Shown here: piece after piece, positions 39,845 through 49,029 of the stretch
Numbering within the stretch: the first letter of the stretch is position 1
Layout: every line of letters starts with the position of its first letter
Source: Advenella sp. S44
Lineage (GTDB): Bacteria > Pseudomonadota > Gammaproteobacteria > Burkholderiales > Burkholderiaceae_B
Direction: 5' to 3'
Length of the DNA stretch: 64,000 bases
Assembly: GCF_002810445.1 (NCBI RefSeq)
Contig: NZ_NEXS01000003.1
Span: forward strand, 620,001-684,000
The notes under the pieces: model-generated
The model's input: only the letters and a program-made list of their open reading frames with translations
Told to the model about the DNA's origin: nothing
Databases searched by the model: none
Made by a program: the position numbers and the translations under genes

Positions 39845-40139
39845 CTAGCTATAAATCTTCGAAATCATCGTCCAGCCCGGGTGCCCCATTTGATTTGCAA
39901 CCCACATTGGGTGCTTCGGCAGATAGCATCATACTGGCGTACGAGGGCCGTATCTGATAGGGATTCCGGTATTTCACACCGGCGCGGTCAAGCAGTTACA
40001 TCCATTCATAGCGGATATAGCTGTCTCCCTGCCACGGATCACCTGTATGTGGGCTGACAAATATTGATCCGGCCCCAATCCTGGTGAACCGTGTCTGATC
40101 CTTCGGCGCATCGTAGGCTGGTTGTAACAACGTCTGCAA
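39845..40139 (-). pseudogene. Remnant of a tyrosine-recombinase integrase (C-terminal part)
   Basis: Reading toward the tRNA on the minus strand, the conceptual protein contains SPHTGDPWQGDSYIRYEWM, then a TAA stop (39998-39996), then LLDRAGVKYRNPYQIRPSYASMMLS, a frameshift near 39907, and finally MWVANQMGHPGWTMISKIYS. These match the catalytic end of island integrases, including the second Arg (YQIR), the GH histidine and the tyrosine nucleophile in KIY. A Pro replaces the usual His after that Arg. The N-terminal half is missing. Stop plus frameshift make it a dead gene. Confidence 0.85.
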
Positions 40140-40296
40140 GTGATCGGGCTTGAATCCGTCATTCACTCTTCTAAAACAGCCCCTGCTATATTCCCTTCGC
40201 CTCTTTTACGAGCCACGCTCAGACGGATGCATTGCGCTGCACGTAAAATCACGACGCGATCAATTTAATGCTATTTTCGTAGAGTATTCATCGAGA

Positions 40297-41637
40297 CTAG
40301 GGCATAACAAGGAGCGATTGGGCAATGCCGAAATAAATCAGTACGCCCGTAGCATCTGCGATTGAAGTGACTAGCGGAGTGCTGGCTGTTGCCGGATCCA
40401 TGTGCAATTTGCTCAATACGAAAGGCAATAGCATGCCAATTATGCCCCCGACTATCACAATTAGAATCATTGAGAGGGAGATGACGAGAGCTATTTCGGG
40501 CCCTCCCCGGAAGACCCCTATAACTGCGATCGCAACGGCCATGCTCACCCCGAGCAAGGCCGCCACGACCAACTCTCGACCGAGTGATCGGCTCCAATCT
40601 GATACTTTAATTTCACCTGTCGCTAGTGCACGAATCATGAGTGTTGCGGATTGCGAGCCGGCATTACCGCCAGATGCAATCAGGATTGGCAGAAAGAACA
40701 TTAGCGCCAAATGCGCAGCAATTGTATCTTCAAAATAGGCGATTCCAGCACCTGAGAAAATGTTCCCAAACACAAGCAGCATGAGCCATACGATCCTGGC
40801 TCGGTACAGCATGGAAATCGAAGCATTCCCAACACTTGATTCCAAATTCGTAACGGTGCTGACGCGATAAAAATCATCAGTAGCTTCGGCCTCCATGACG
40901 TCCAGGGCATCGTCGTGAGTGATAATGCCAACGAGACGGTCCGCGTCGTCTATGACCGGCAAAGCAAGCATGTCATAATGCGCGATCCGTCTTGCTGCGC
41001 TCTCTACGCCATCATCGACTCGAATAGCGTGAGTGTTGGTTTCCATGATGTCGGAAACCTTAGCCTGGGCCGGAGCGGTGATCAGGTCTTGCAAACGGAC
41101 CGAGCCGAGCAATTTTCTGTCTGCATCGATTACATATGCGCGGTAGATTGTTTCTTTATCGGGAGCTTCATGACGAAGAACTGTCAAAGCTCTTGTGGCG
41201 CTTAACCCAGGAGGAAGTGCAGCATAGCCAGAGGTCATGATCGCGCCAGCAGTACCTTCCTCGTAAGCGGCAAGTTGGCGAATATCCTCTCGTTCTGCTT
41301 GGGCAAGCGCGGGCATTAGCGACTTTCGTTGCTCATCTGAAAGTTTCTTGTAGAGATCGGCCCTATCATCAGCCTTCATCCCCATGACAATAGCCGCCAG
41401 ATCTTTGCGCCGTGTGACCGTCGCAAGAAGTGTTTGAAAGCCGGGATCGAAATAACTGAAGACGTACGATTGACGCGGTACCGGTGCCCGCCGCAAAATC
41501 TCCCATGCAGTAGCGGGCGCGAGATTTTGCAAGGCTTGCGCGAGGTCGGCTGGGTGTTCAACTGCCAGGGTTGCGTCTACCTGCTCCGCAGAGCCGGCCA
41601 AGAGTACATCCCGAATGTCGTTTGTGTTATTTTGCAT
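40297..41637 (-). CDS. mgtE: Magnesium transporter MgtE
   Basis: 446 residues: N-terminal helical MgtE domain (about 10-130), two CBS domains (about 135-265) and a five-helix membrane domain containing the ion-path motif ASGGNAGSQSATLMIRALATGE. It carries Mg2+ inward and is gated by Mg2+ on the cytosolic domains. It is intact although the genes on both sides are remnants. No Mg riboswitch is visible upstream. Confidence 0.95.
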   Translation of the reverse strand: MQNNTNDIRDVLLAGSAEQVDATLAVEHPADLAQALQNLAPATAWEILRRAPVPRQSYVFSYFDPGFQTLLATVTRRKDLAAIVMGMKADDRADLYKKLSDEQRKSLMPALAQAEREDIRQLAAYEEGTAGAIMTSGYAALPPGLSATRALTVLRHEAPDKETIYRAYVIDADRKLLGSVRLQDLITAPAQAKVSDIMETNTHAIRVDDGVESAARRIAHYDMLALPVIDDADRLVGIITHDDALDVMEAEATDDFYRVSTVTNLESSVGNASISMLYRARIVWLMLLVFGNIFSGAGIAYFEDTIAAHLALMFFLPILIASGGNAGSQSATLMIRALATGEIKVSDWSRSLGRELVVAALLGVSMAVAIAVIGVFRGGPEIALVISLSMILIVIVGGIIGMLLPFVLSKLHMDPATASTPLVTSIADATGVLIYFGIAQSLLVMP

Positions 41638-41958
41638 TAGCGCCTCTACCGTGCCATGGGCGACACTGCCGGCTTATCATTTATTGCCATTGTTTGCCAG
41701 TGCACGAAATTGCAGAACAGAAAGTAGATATGCGAGTCAGCCGTGTTGTCCCGAAACTAGATCGCTCATCCAGTGTGAGCGCTATTTTGACGTTGGCTTG
41801 TAGCCCGGGGCATTTATGCTTCAGAGGGAAACTTCGACAAACTATTCGCGGACACTATTCTAACAAAGGCTAGAACATTCATGAGACTCTTTAGCAAAGA
41901 GTTCCAAGTTTAGTCGTGTCGGTCATTGAATCCAGCAAGTGTTTATCGGTAGGTGTTG
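41638..41958. other. Gap upstream of mgtE
   Basis: 321 bases with no supported gene. It must hold the mgtE promoter, but no strong elements stand out. Composition is AT-richer than the core genome. Confidence 0.4.
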
Positions 41959-42281
41959 TCATGCATTCTCTCGCTGCATAAAGGTGATCCAGTGGGTGTT
42001 TGCCCTGTTGCCTGTTGTGTGATCAAACAGAGGCTGCTGATCGGTCAAGGCAAGAATGTCCCCGACCTTGACCTGTGTATCGTTGCATTTGAAGATCAGT
42101 ACGCCGTCCGGCTTGAGTACGCAGAAGCACTCAGAGAAGCCTTGGCGCAGGTCCTCTTGCCAGTCGACGCCCAAATTCCGTACTTCGCCCGCAGCCAGCT
42201 TGTATAGTCGACGCGCTGCAGGTGCGGCGGATCAAAGGCAATCAGATTGAACGTGTTGTCAGCAAAGTCCATCTGCACGGC
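41959..42281 (-). pseudogene. Truncated, frameshifted phage-type DNA methyltransferase
   Basis: The minus strand reads MDFADNTFNLIAFDPPH (a DPPx catalytic motif), then SWLRAKYG, shifts frame by one base near 42178 and continues as LGVDWQEDLRQGFSECF, VLKPDGVLIFKCND and THWITFMQ to a stop at 41959. This is the C-terminal half of prophage-borne class I SAM-dependent methylases (YfdM-like). Its N-terminal half is gone, cut just where the antitoxin fragment begins. Confidence 0.75.
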
Positions 42282-42306
42282 TGGAGTGAATTAACGGAGG
42301 TCTGAA

Positions 42307-42471
42307 ATGACCGCAATTACAAAATTTGATGTTGCTGAATACTTGGACAGCAAAGAAATGATCGCCGCCTATCTGAATGAGGCGATCAATGATGAAGATC
42401 CGAATACTTTTCTGATGGCGGTTGCTGATGTGGCAAAAGCCCGGGGGATGGCTCACCCCAAAATGGGTTAG
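42307..42471 (+). pseudogene. Truncated addiction-module antitoxin (HigA-like, COG3636)
   Basis: 54 codons from ATG, behind a strong GGAGG. The start TKFDVAEYLDSKEMIAAYLNEA and middle FLMAVADVAKARGMA match the N-terminal half of putative addiction-module antidote proteins, but the helix-turn-helix half is missing. After GMA the frame runs into five unrelated codons overlapping the end of the next gene. No toxin gene is upstream. The junction near 42450 looks like the left end of the incoming aminotransferase operon. Confidence 0.75.
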
Positions 42472-43844
42472 TTGTTTTCCTGAGCTTCGAATGCTTTTAA
42501 CGAGTCGTCGATAAGCTGGGCGATAACGTCGATTTCGGTGCTCGTTACTGTGAGGGGTGGGGCAACCATCAACCACTCGCCGAATTTTCCCTCTGCCGTG
42601 CGACGCGAGTAGAGCAGAAGACCACGCTCCATGGCAAGCGCAACAATCCTGGCAATCGCTTGTTCACTTGCAGGGAAGGTTTCGCGCGTTTCTTGATTCT
42701 TGACAATCTCAATGGCCATCAATAGTCCGCGGCCGCGCACGTCACCAAGTACGCGGCGGTGCCGTTGGATTTCACGCAAGTGGCTTTCTAGTCTCTGTCC
42801 CATCTTCGCCGCGTTTTCTGCAAGTCCCAATTCCAATGTTTCGGATACCGCCGCCAAACCGATGGCGCATGACAGCGGGTTGGATGAATAGGTGTATCCG
42901 TGCATAAAGCCGCCCGATTCGGCAATAACTTCTACCATGCGGGCGGACGTGAGAACGGCGCCTAGTGGTGTGTAACCTGAGGCCAGCCCTTTTGCCAGCG
43001 TAACGATATCGGGAGACGCGTCAGGCCAGTAGTGTGAGGCGAGAAACTTCCCGGCGCGTCCTACCCCGCACATGACCTCATCGTGGATGAGTAATACGCC
43101 ATATTGAGAGCAAATTTCTCGCACGCGCCGATAATAGATATCGTGAGCAACGAGTGCACCGGTAGCCAAGCCCCCGATCGGCTCAAGAATGAAGGCTAGC
43201 ACCGTGGTTTCGCCTTCCCGCAGAATCGTCCTTTCCAGTTCCTCGGCACAGGCCAACGCGTAGCTCTCTATTGTGTGTTCTTGGGGGATGCGGTAGGTAA
43301 AAGGCGCAGCGATTTTGGGCATGGGCCGAGTCAGGGGGCCGTACATGCGCTCGGATACAAAATCTCCGCTAATTGTCACGGCTCCTAATGTGGCTCCATG
43401 ATAGCTGGGGTTGCGCGAGATGACTTTCCAACGGCTGGCTTGGCCAGTGAGCACCGCATACTGACGCGCCAGTTTAATTGCTGTTTCCGTGGCTTCCGAG
43501 CCACCAGACACAAAGAAGGCGCGCTCCAAGCCAGGCCCCGCGTGCATAGTTACCAAGTCCGCCAGTTGCCTATTGGGCTCATTTTCGAAGAAGAATCGAC
43601 TGGCGTAGGAAACAAGCTTCATTTGTTGCTGAGCTGCTTGTGCGATCCGTGCGTTGCCATGACCCAGATTGACGGCGATTGGACCGGAGGACCCGTCAAT
43701 ATAGCGTTTGCCCTCGGTATCCCACAAATAGATGCCTTCTGCGCGCGCGACTACCGGTCGTTGCGCGGCACCGGGTTTCTGGTAGAACACTTGGACCGGA
43801 CCGCCTGGCGACGGCTCGGGCTGCAGCATAACAGGTACGTTCAT
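42468..43844 (-). CDS. Class III (omega) aminotransferase, last gene of the operon
   Basis: 458 residues, fold type I PLP enzyme. GGSEATETAIKLAR binds the cofactor phosphate, HDEVMCGVGRAGK carries the PLP-nitrogen Asp and TLAKGLASGY the Schiff-base lysine (Lys285). It resembles polyamine- and amino-acid:pyruvate aminotransferases of the aspartate aminotransferase family; the substrate is unknown. It ends the operon of regulator, second aminotransferase and ABC importer, so it probably acts on the imported compound. Confidence 0.88.
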   Translation of the reverse strand: MNVPVMLQPEPSPGGPVQVFYQKPGAAQRPVVARAEGIYLWDTEGKRYIDGSSGPIAVNLGHGNARIAQAAQQQMKLVSYASRFFFENEPNRQLADLVTMHAGPGLERAFFVSGGSEATETAIKLARQYAVLTGQASRWKVISRNPSYHGATLGAVTISGDFVSERMYGPLTRPMPKIAAPFTYRIPQEHTIESYALACAEELERTILREGETTVLAFILEPIGGLATGALVAHDIYYRRVREICSQYGVLLIHDEVMCGVGRAGKFLASHYWPDASPDIVTLAKGLASGYTPLGAVLTSARMVEVIAESGGFMHGYTYSSNPLSCAIGLAAVSETLELGLAENAAKMGQRLESHLREIQRHRRVLGDVRGRGLLMAIEIVKNQETRETFPASEQAIARIVALAMERGLLLYSRRTAEGKFGEWLMVAPPLTVTSTEIDVIAQLIDDSLKAFEAQENN

Positions 43845-43880
43845 GTGAATGAGCTCAATAGATGACGTTAACGGATCAGA

Positions 43881-44732
43881 TCAATGGCTACTGTCGACTC
43901 GTGGGCGATGATTGAGTTTGGCAGCAATAGCCATTAAAACCAGGCTTACGCAAATCAACACGGTCGCGATTGCGGTGATCCCCGGATTCACTTGCAGGAT
44001 AAGCTCGTTGAACATGCGTTTTGGAATGGTTTCGTGTGTGCCGGCAACAAAGTTGGTGATCACCACTTCGTCAAAACTGGTGACAAACGCAAAAATCCAT
44101 GCTGCTGCCGCACTAGGCATTAAATTAGGCAACAGGATACGGGTGAACATAGCAGTCCATGATGCGCCCAAGGTAAAGGCGACCTGTTCAATACGTTCAT
44201 CGAAGGATCGGATCGCAACCGACATGATGAGAACGACGTATGGAATACCTAGCAAAGTATGGGCGAGCAGTAAACCAAAGAAGCTTCCAAGTAGCCCAGT
44301 TGCAGACAACGCCATATAAAGCGCCACGGCCAGAACGACAGAAGGAATGATGAGCGGGGCGATGAAGTTGCTTTGCAGCAGATCGCGGCCTTTGAATGTG
44401 CCGCGCGTCAAGCCGTATGCGCCAAGGCTGCCGAGCACCAGAGCCAATGTACTTGATAGAATGGCCAATATAGACGAGGTTTTTATGGCGGCCAACCAGC
44501 CAGCATCAGAGAAAACTTGCGCATACCAGCGTAGCGAGAAGCCTTGAGGAGGAAATTGCAAGGAACTGGATTCGCTAAAGGACATCGGTATGACGATAAA
44601 CACCGGCAGCAGCAAAAAAAACAGGACGCCGATGGCCGTACCGGTAAGTAACAGGCGATTAAATTTACTAATGTAAGCCTCCGCTTGAAAGGAGCATTCG
44701 ACCGGAGGCAGTGAGGGCTGTTGGCTTGTCAT
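43881..44732 (-). CDS. ABC importer permease, PotC-like
   Basis: 283 residues, six predicted membrane helices and the cytoplasmic EAA loop (EQVAFTLGASWTAMFTRILLPNL) that contacts the ATPase. It is of the spermidine/putrescine class (PotC/YdcV type). The ATG overlaps the stop of the other permease gene by 4 bases. Confidence 0.92.
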   Translation of the reverse strand: MTSQQPSLPPVECSFQAEAYISKFNRLLLTGTAIGVLFFLLLPVFIVIPMSFSESSSLQFPPQGFSLRWYAQVFSDAGWLAAIKTSSILAILSSTLALVLGSLGAYGLTRGTFKGRDLLQSNFIAPLIIPSVVLAVALYMALSATGLLGSFFGLLLAHTLLGIPYVVLIMSVAIRSFDERIEQVAFTLGASWTAMFTRILLPNLMPSAAAAWIFAFVTSFDEVVITNFVAGTHETIPKRMFNELILQVNPGITAIATVLICVSLVLMAIAAKLNHRPRVDSSH

Positions 44733-45583
44733 GTATGCCGTTGCTCCTTAGTGAATTTCAGATAGAAAGCGAACAGGATCAACGTGAGCAGCAGGAGAAC
44801 AACCGAAATTGAAGAGGCGAGTTCCCAATCCGGCATCTGGTTGATCAGTAGATCTAGCATATTTGCGATCATCGGTACGCGACCGCCGCCTAGGATAGCA
44901 GGTGTGATATAAAAACCTAGTGACAGGATGAATACTAATATGGATCCCGCCGCGAGCGCAGGTATGCTCAGCGGAAAGAAAATGCGCCAGAAGATGGCGC
45001 TCGCGCTGGCGCCCAGCGTTTCGGCCGCGCTTAGCAGTTGATCATCGATTTTGGTCATGGACGCAAACAGTGGCAGAACCAGAAAGGGGAGCAGTACATT
45101 GATTGTTCCAATGACTACCCCGAGTTCGTTATAGAGCAAAGAGATCGATGTGTCGATCCAGCCCATCCCTATTAGGGCCCGATTCAGAATTCCGGCATTA
45201 CCCAGGATGACGATCCAGGCATAGGTGCGCACCAGAATGCTGATCCAGAATGGTATTACGATGGCTGCCAGAGCAATGAGTTGCCATCTGGGACTCAGTT
45301 TGCGTAGCCAATAGGCGAGTGGATAACCCAGCAATACGCAAAAGAAGGTGGTCAGAACCGCGATCTTGAGTGTATTGCCGAGGACTTTCATGTAAACCGA
45401 GGCTTCAATGAGCGTAGCGTAGCTTGATAGGGTAGGTCCTTCGTCGCTGAAGACGCTTTTTCCCAACATGAGGAATAAAGGTAGGTTGAAACCCACCGCC
45501 ATCACCAGCAATAGAGGAACAACCATCCAGAAGGGAGGCGAAAACAGCCTGTTTTGCATAGCGCTCATTGACGATTCCTTCAC
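44729..45583 (-). CDS. ABC importer permease, PotB-like
   Basis: 284 residues with six membrane helices and the EAA loop SAAETLGASASAIFWRIFFPLS. It forms the heterodimeric membrane channel with the following permease. The start overlaps the binding-protein stop by 4 bases (ATGA); an alternative ATG at 45568 lies inside. Confidence 0.92.
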   Translation of the reverse strand: MKESSMSAMQNRLFSPPFWMVVPLLLVMAVGFNLPLFLMLGKSVFSDEGPTLSSYATLIEASVYMKVLGNTLKIAVLTTFFCVLLGYPLAYWLRKLSPRWQLIALAAIVIPFWISILVRTYAWIVILGNAGILNRALIGMGWIDTSISLLYNELGVVIGTINVLLPFLVLPLFASMTKIDDQLLSAAETLGASASAIFWRIFFPLSIPALAAGSILVFILSLGFYITPAILGGGRVPMIANMLDLLINQMPDWELASSISVVLLLLTLILFAFYLKFTKEQRHT

Positions 45584-46605
45584 ATGCCCAATTTGAATTC
45601 TTGCCAGCGGCGTTCTATCTGTTTGGCATTTTCAGCCGTCCAGGCAGGATCGCCCAGGGCTTGAACTGCCCTGTTATTGGGAGAGGTCGGATAGTCATCG
45701 AGCCGGTCGGCAGGCAACTTGCCTTGTATCTCTGGGCTAGCGCCGGTATAGGGTACATCTTCGGCGGCCCTGGCCTGGTTCTCGGCCTTGGACATTTCGG
45801 TCAACAGCCCCATGGCTGCTTCCTTGACATCGGGCGAGGCACCTTTGGGTACCGCGAAGTACGAGACTTGCAGAAAACCTTGCTTGTAAGTATATTCCAG
45901 GTTGGGATTGCCAACGATGCGACCTGACCAGGATGCAGCGTATTGCACTTCTTTATCTTCAAGAAGTTGTGGCGATTGGGCGCCGGCCTTCCACCAAACA
46001 GCGACATTGTTTTTGATCTTGTTAAGACTCTTGAAAGCGCGTTCGATATCCAAAGGATAGAGGTCTTCGGGTTTGACACCGTCAGCCAATAAAGCCAACG
46101 GTAAAGTATAGCCAGGATAATCGGGCAAGGCTCGTTTACCTGGAAAGTCTTTTACGTTCCAGAAATCGGCCCAACTGGTCATCGGTTTAGCACCTTTGGG
46201 CCATGCCATGATGGTGGAGAAGTATTGATAGCCGAAACCGTCGGGCAACTTAGCTTCGGGAAACATCGGATCGGGGTTGATTTTCTTCCAGTCCAACGGC
46301 TCGATCAAATCCATAGCTCGTGCTTGAATCAGATTGGTACTGCCCAACTCAACCAGGATGCTGGTGATGTTCTTGGAAGCAACCATGGCTTGCAGCTTGC
46401 CCAAGCTGGTAGGGCTTTCTCGCGTTACCTTAACCCCGGTGCGCGCAGTAAAAGGCTTAATATAGGCCGACTCGATCGATTCGCCGCTGGGGCCGCCTGA
46501 TTCAAGAATTCGGAATTCTTTGACCTGGGCGTGGGTTAACCCGCCCAAGCACGAAAGCATGGCAGCTGTAATCATGCTAATGAGGGCCTGGTTCGTTGCT
46601 TTCAT
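45580..46605 (-). CDS. ABC importer periplasmic binding protein, PotD-like
   Basis: 341 residues with a signal peptide (MKATNQALISMITAAMLSCLGGLTHA). The mature part has the extracellular solute-binding fold (ESIESAYIKPFTARTGVKV, ALPDYPGYTLPLALLADG). It captures the substrate for the two permeases and ATPase of the same operon. Polyamine-like class membership does not fix the ligand. Confidence 0.9.
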   Translation of the reverse strand: MKATNQALISMITAAMLSCLGGLTHAQVKEFRILESGGPSGESIESAYIKPFTARTGVKVTRESPTSLGKLQAMVASKNITSILVELGSTNLIQARAMDLIEPLDWKKINPDPMFPEAKLPDGFGYQYFSTIMAWPKGAKPMTSWADFWNVKDFPGKRALPDYPGYTLPLALLADGVKPEDLYPLDIERAFKSLNKIKNNVAVWWKAGAQSPQLLEDKEVQYAASWSGRIVGNPNLEYTYKQGFLQVSYFAVPKGASPDVKEAAMGLLTEMSKAENQARAAEDVPYTGASPEIQGKLPADRLDDYPTSPNNRAVQALGDPAWTAENAKQIERRWQEFKLGM

Positions 46606-46644
46606 GTTGCTCTCCTTGATGGTTGATTAGGTCGTTATAGTGCA

Positions 46645-47694
46645 CTAAGCTGCGATGACCCAGGCGTCCTCCGTTGCCCAGGTTATCTTGACCGGCTGGT
46701 CGGCCGAGAAGGCTTGTATTCCATGTACTAAAGCGACTGCATCCAGGCCGCTCGCGGTTTTGACATGTATGCGCGTGTGTTGGCCCAGATAGACGATTTC
46801 GGTCACTTTGGCATGTACACCTTGTGTTTCGTCGACATCTGTGACGCGAAGATGCTCTGGTCTTATCAGAAAATGCGCTGTGCCTTGGTAGGTGCAGTCC
46901 GGTGGGCATGGCAGTTGTTCGCCGGATGGTAAAGTCATGTACGGGGCGCCGTCGATAACCTTGGCCTGTCCTTGCCAAAGGTTCGCTGTCCCGATAAATT
47001 CAGCCACGAATTTGTTTATCGGTCTCCGGTAGGCTTGCTCGGGGGTTGCGACCTGCTGGATGCGTCCGCCATCCAGTAGCACGAGGCGAGTTGACAGAGA
47101 TAGCGCTTCTTCCTGGTCATGGGTGACCATGATGGTCGTTACGCCGAGATTACGCTGTAACTGCCGTAATTCCAGTTGGACTTCTTCGCGTAATTTCTTG
47201 TCAAGCGCGCCTAACGGTTCATCCAGCAGCAAAATATCAGGCTCGAACACAAGGGCTCGCGCAAGGGCTACCCGCTGTTGTTGCCCGCCGGAAAGTTCGG
47301 TTTGTTTGCGGCTGCCAAAAGCTTGCAGTCGCACCATCTCCAGTGCATGTTTAACTCTCTTGTCGATTTCAGACTTAGGCAGCTTGCGGATCTTGAGGGG
47401 GAACGCGACATTGTCAAAAGCCGTCATGTGCGGAAACAAAGCATAGCTTTGAAATACCATACCCACGTTGCGTTTGGCGGGTGGCACTTGGGTCACGCTG
47501 CGCCCACCAATGAAAATCTCACCGCTCGAAGGAGTGAGCAGACCGGCAATCATCGAAAGAACTGTACTTTTCCCCGATCCACTGGGCCCGAGCAGTGTGA
47601 CAAGTTCGCCCTGTTCGACGCGCAAGTCGGTAGGGGACACAACTTGTGTCTGGCCGAAATACTTGGTGATGCCGCGTAGTTCAATCGTACTCAT
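46645..47694 (-). CDS. ABC importer ATP-binding protein, PotA-like
   Basis: 349 residues. Walker A GPSGSGKST (36-44), signature LSGGQQQR, Walker B DILLLDEPLGALD, and the switch His in MVTHDQEEAL are intact. The C-terminal TOBE domain (about 270-349) is regulatory. Its ATG overlaps the stop of the upstream aminotransferase by 4 bases. Confidence 0.95.
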   Translation of the reverse strand: MSTIELRGITKYFGQTQVVSPTDLRVEQGELVTLLGPSGSGKSTVLSMIAGLLTPSSGEIFIGGRSVTQVPPAKRNVGMVFQSYALFPHMTAFDNVAFPLKIRKLPKSEIDKRVKHALEMVRLQAFGSRKQTELSGGQQQRVALARALVFEPDILLLDEPLGALDKKLREEVQLELRQLQRNLGVTTIMVTHDQEEALSLSTRLVLLDGGRIQQVATPEQAYRRPINKFVAEFIGTANLWQGQAKVIDGAPYMTLPSGEQLPCPPDCTYQGTAHFLIRPEHLRVTDVDETQGVHAKVTEIVYLGQHTRIHVKTASGLDAVALVHGIQAFSADQPVKITWATEDAWVIAA

Positions 47695-48995
47695 GTTTGC
47701 AGGCTCTTTCGTTTCTCTACAAAATAGGCAACCGCGTCGACCAGTCTGTCAAATTCTTCTTCTCCCATAGGCAGCGATAAATTGAGCATGCCGCGTCGTG
47801 CAGGCCAGATGCCTTGCTCCAATAAATCAAAATAAAACAGATCGCGCAATGCCGAATTGGCATGTTTGAGATCACGGATGCTATTGATTTGCCCAGGGCA
47901 CATATGCACATTCATCATTGATCCTAATCCGGTAAACTGCATCGGGAACGACGCCTTGGCGGCGATCACGTTTAGCCGTTCGCGCAGCCGATTGCCATTG
48001 GCGCTTAACTCAGCGGCTACTTCAGGCGTGAACACCTTGCCGTACGCCGTTGCGCCGGCGAACATTGTGAACACATTATTGTTGAAGGTACCGGCATGGC
48101 CAAGATAGCCTGGACGCAAGGGGTTGTATCTTTCCATAATGTCGGCACGCCCTCCGAAGGCGCCGAAGCTGAAGCCGCCGCCGATGTACTTGCCCAGAGT
48201 GGTCATGTCCGGCTTTAGGCCATGAGTTTCTTGCAAACCGCCGCCCGCAAGGCGTGAGGTCATCACTTCGTCCAGAATGAAAATGCAGTCGTGCTCATAT
48301 GTCCAGTCTTCAATATGTTTGAGAAAATCACGTTTGGCCGGAATACATCCTCCCGACCCTTGGTGGGCTTCTATGATCACGCAGGCAATATCGTTTTTTT
48401 CGGCGTCAAGAAGAACCAATGTGCCTTCCCAGTCGTTGTATGGCGCCACGATAAAATCAAACGGTGCGGTCAACGGACTAAGTGCCCCGCTGAAGACGAA
48501 CACGCCTCCATGATAGCCACCCTCGAAAACGACGACTTTGCTCTTGCCGGTGACCGCTCGGGCAGTCTGGATCGCGTACAGATTGGCTTCAGTGCCGGAG
48601 TTTGCGAAACGGACGCGTTCGATCGAAGGAAAGCGCCGACAGATCGCGGAAGCCAGCTCTGTCTCCTGCGGGATATGGCCTCCGCGGACCCAGCCAGTAT
48701 CGAGAGCCGTTAGTACTGCCTGTTTGATATCCGGATGGGAGTGTCCAAATAACCCGGCCGTAAATTCGCCTAAATAGTCGATATAACGAGCGCCATCCGC
48801 CGATTCAACATGGCAGCCTTGAGCTGATACAAGCGTGATGGGAAATGGATCACTGAACAGTACGGTGCGGGTATTGCCCCCTGGCATGAACTCTGTCGCC
48901 GATATATGCTGTGCATGACTCTTTGGGTTGGCTGCCGCATAGTGTGCATGGGCATCTTGCAGGGCTTCTTGAACGGATTGGCTTTGCTTGGGCAT
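47691..48995 (-). CDS. Class III aminotransferase resembling beta-phenylalanine aminotransferase
   Basis: 434 residues, glutamate-1-semialdehyde-aminomutase-like. NSGTEANLYAIQ binds PLP phosphate, FILDEVMTSR carries the Asp, and LGKYIGGGFSFGAFGGRAD holds Lys269. By recollection, the sequence parallels the Variovorax paradoxus beta-phenylalanine aminotransferase closely, including the two carboxylate-binding arginines (Arg41 and Arg398 there, Arg43 and Arg401 here). A beta-amino acid as amino donor is therefore likely but not proven. It is the first enzyme gene after the regulator. Confidence 0.85.
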   Translation of the reverse strand: MPKQSQSVQEALQDAHAHYAAANPKSHAQHISATEFMPGGNTRTVLFSDPFPITLVSAQGCHVESADGARYIDYLGEFTAGLFGHSHPDIKQAVLTALDTGWVRGGHIPQETELASAICRRFPSIERVRFANSGTEANLYAIQTARAVTGKSKVVVFEGGYHGGVFVFSGALSPLTAPFDFIVAPYNDWEGTLVLLDAEKNDIACVIIEAHQGSGGCIPAKRDFLKHIEDWTYEHDCIFILDEVMTSRLAGGGLQETHGLKPDMTTLGKYIGGGFSFGAFGGRADIMERYNPLRPGYLGHAGTFNNNVFTMFAGATAYGKVFTPEVAAELSANGNRLRERLNVIAAKASFPMQFTGLGSMMNVHMCPGQINSIRDLKHANSALRDLFYFDLLEQGIWPARRGMLNLSLPMGEEEFDRLVDAVAYFVEKRKSLQT

Positions 48996-49029
48996 TACAG
49001 TGTCTCAAAGTAGTTGTGCTAGCGTTGAT

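Noticed and set aside
39957-40000. GGGATTCCGGTATTTCACACCGGCG stretch recalling an FMN aptamer core
   Set aside because: Read on the other strand it codes the integrase segment RAGVKYRNP; the RNA resemblance is chance.
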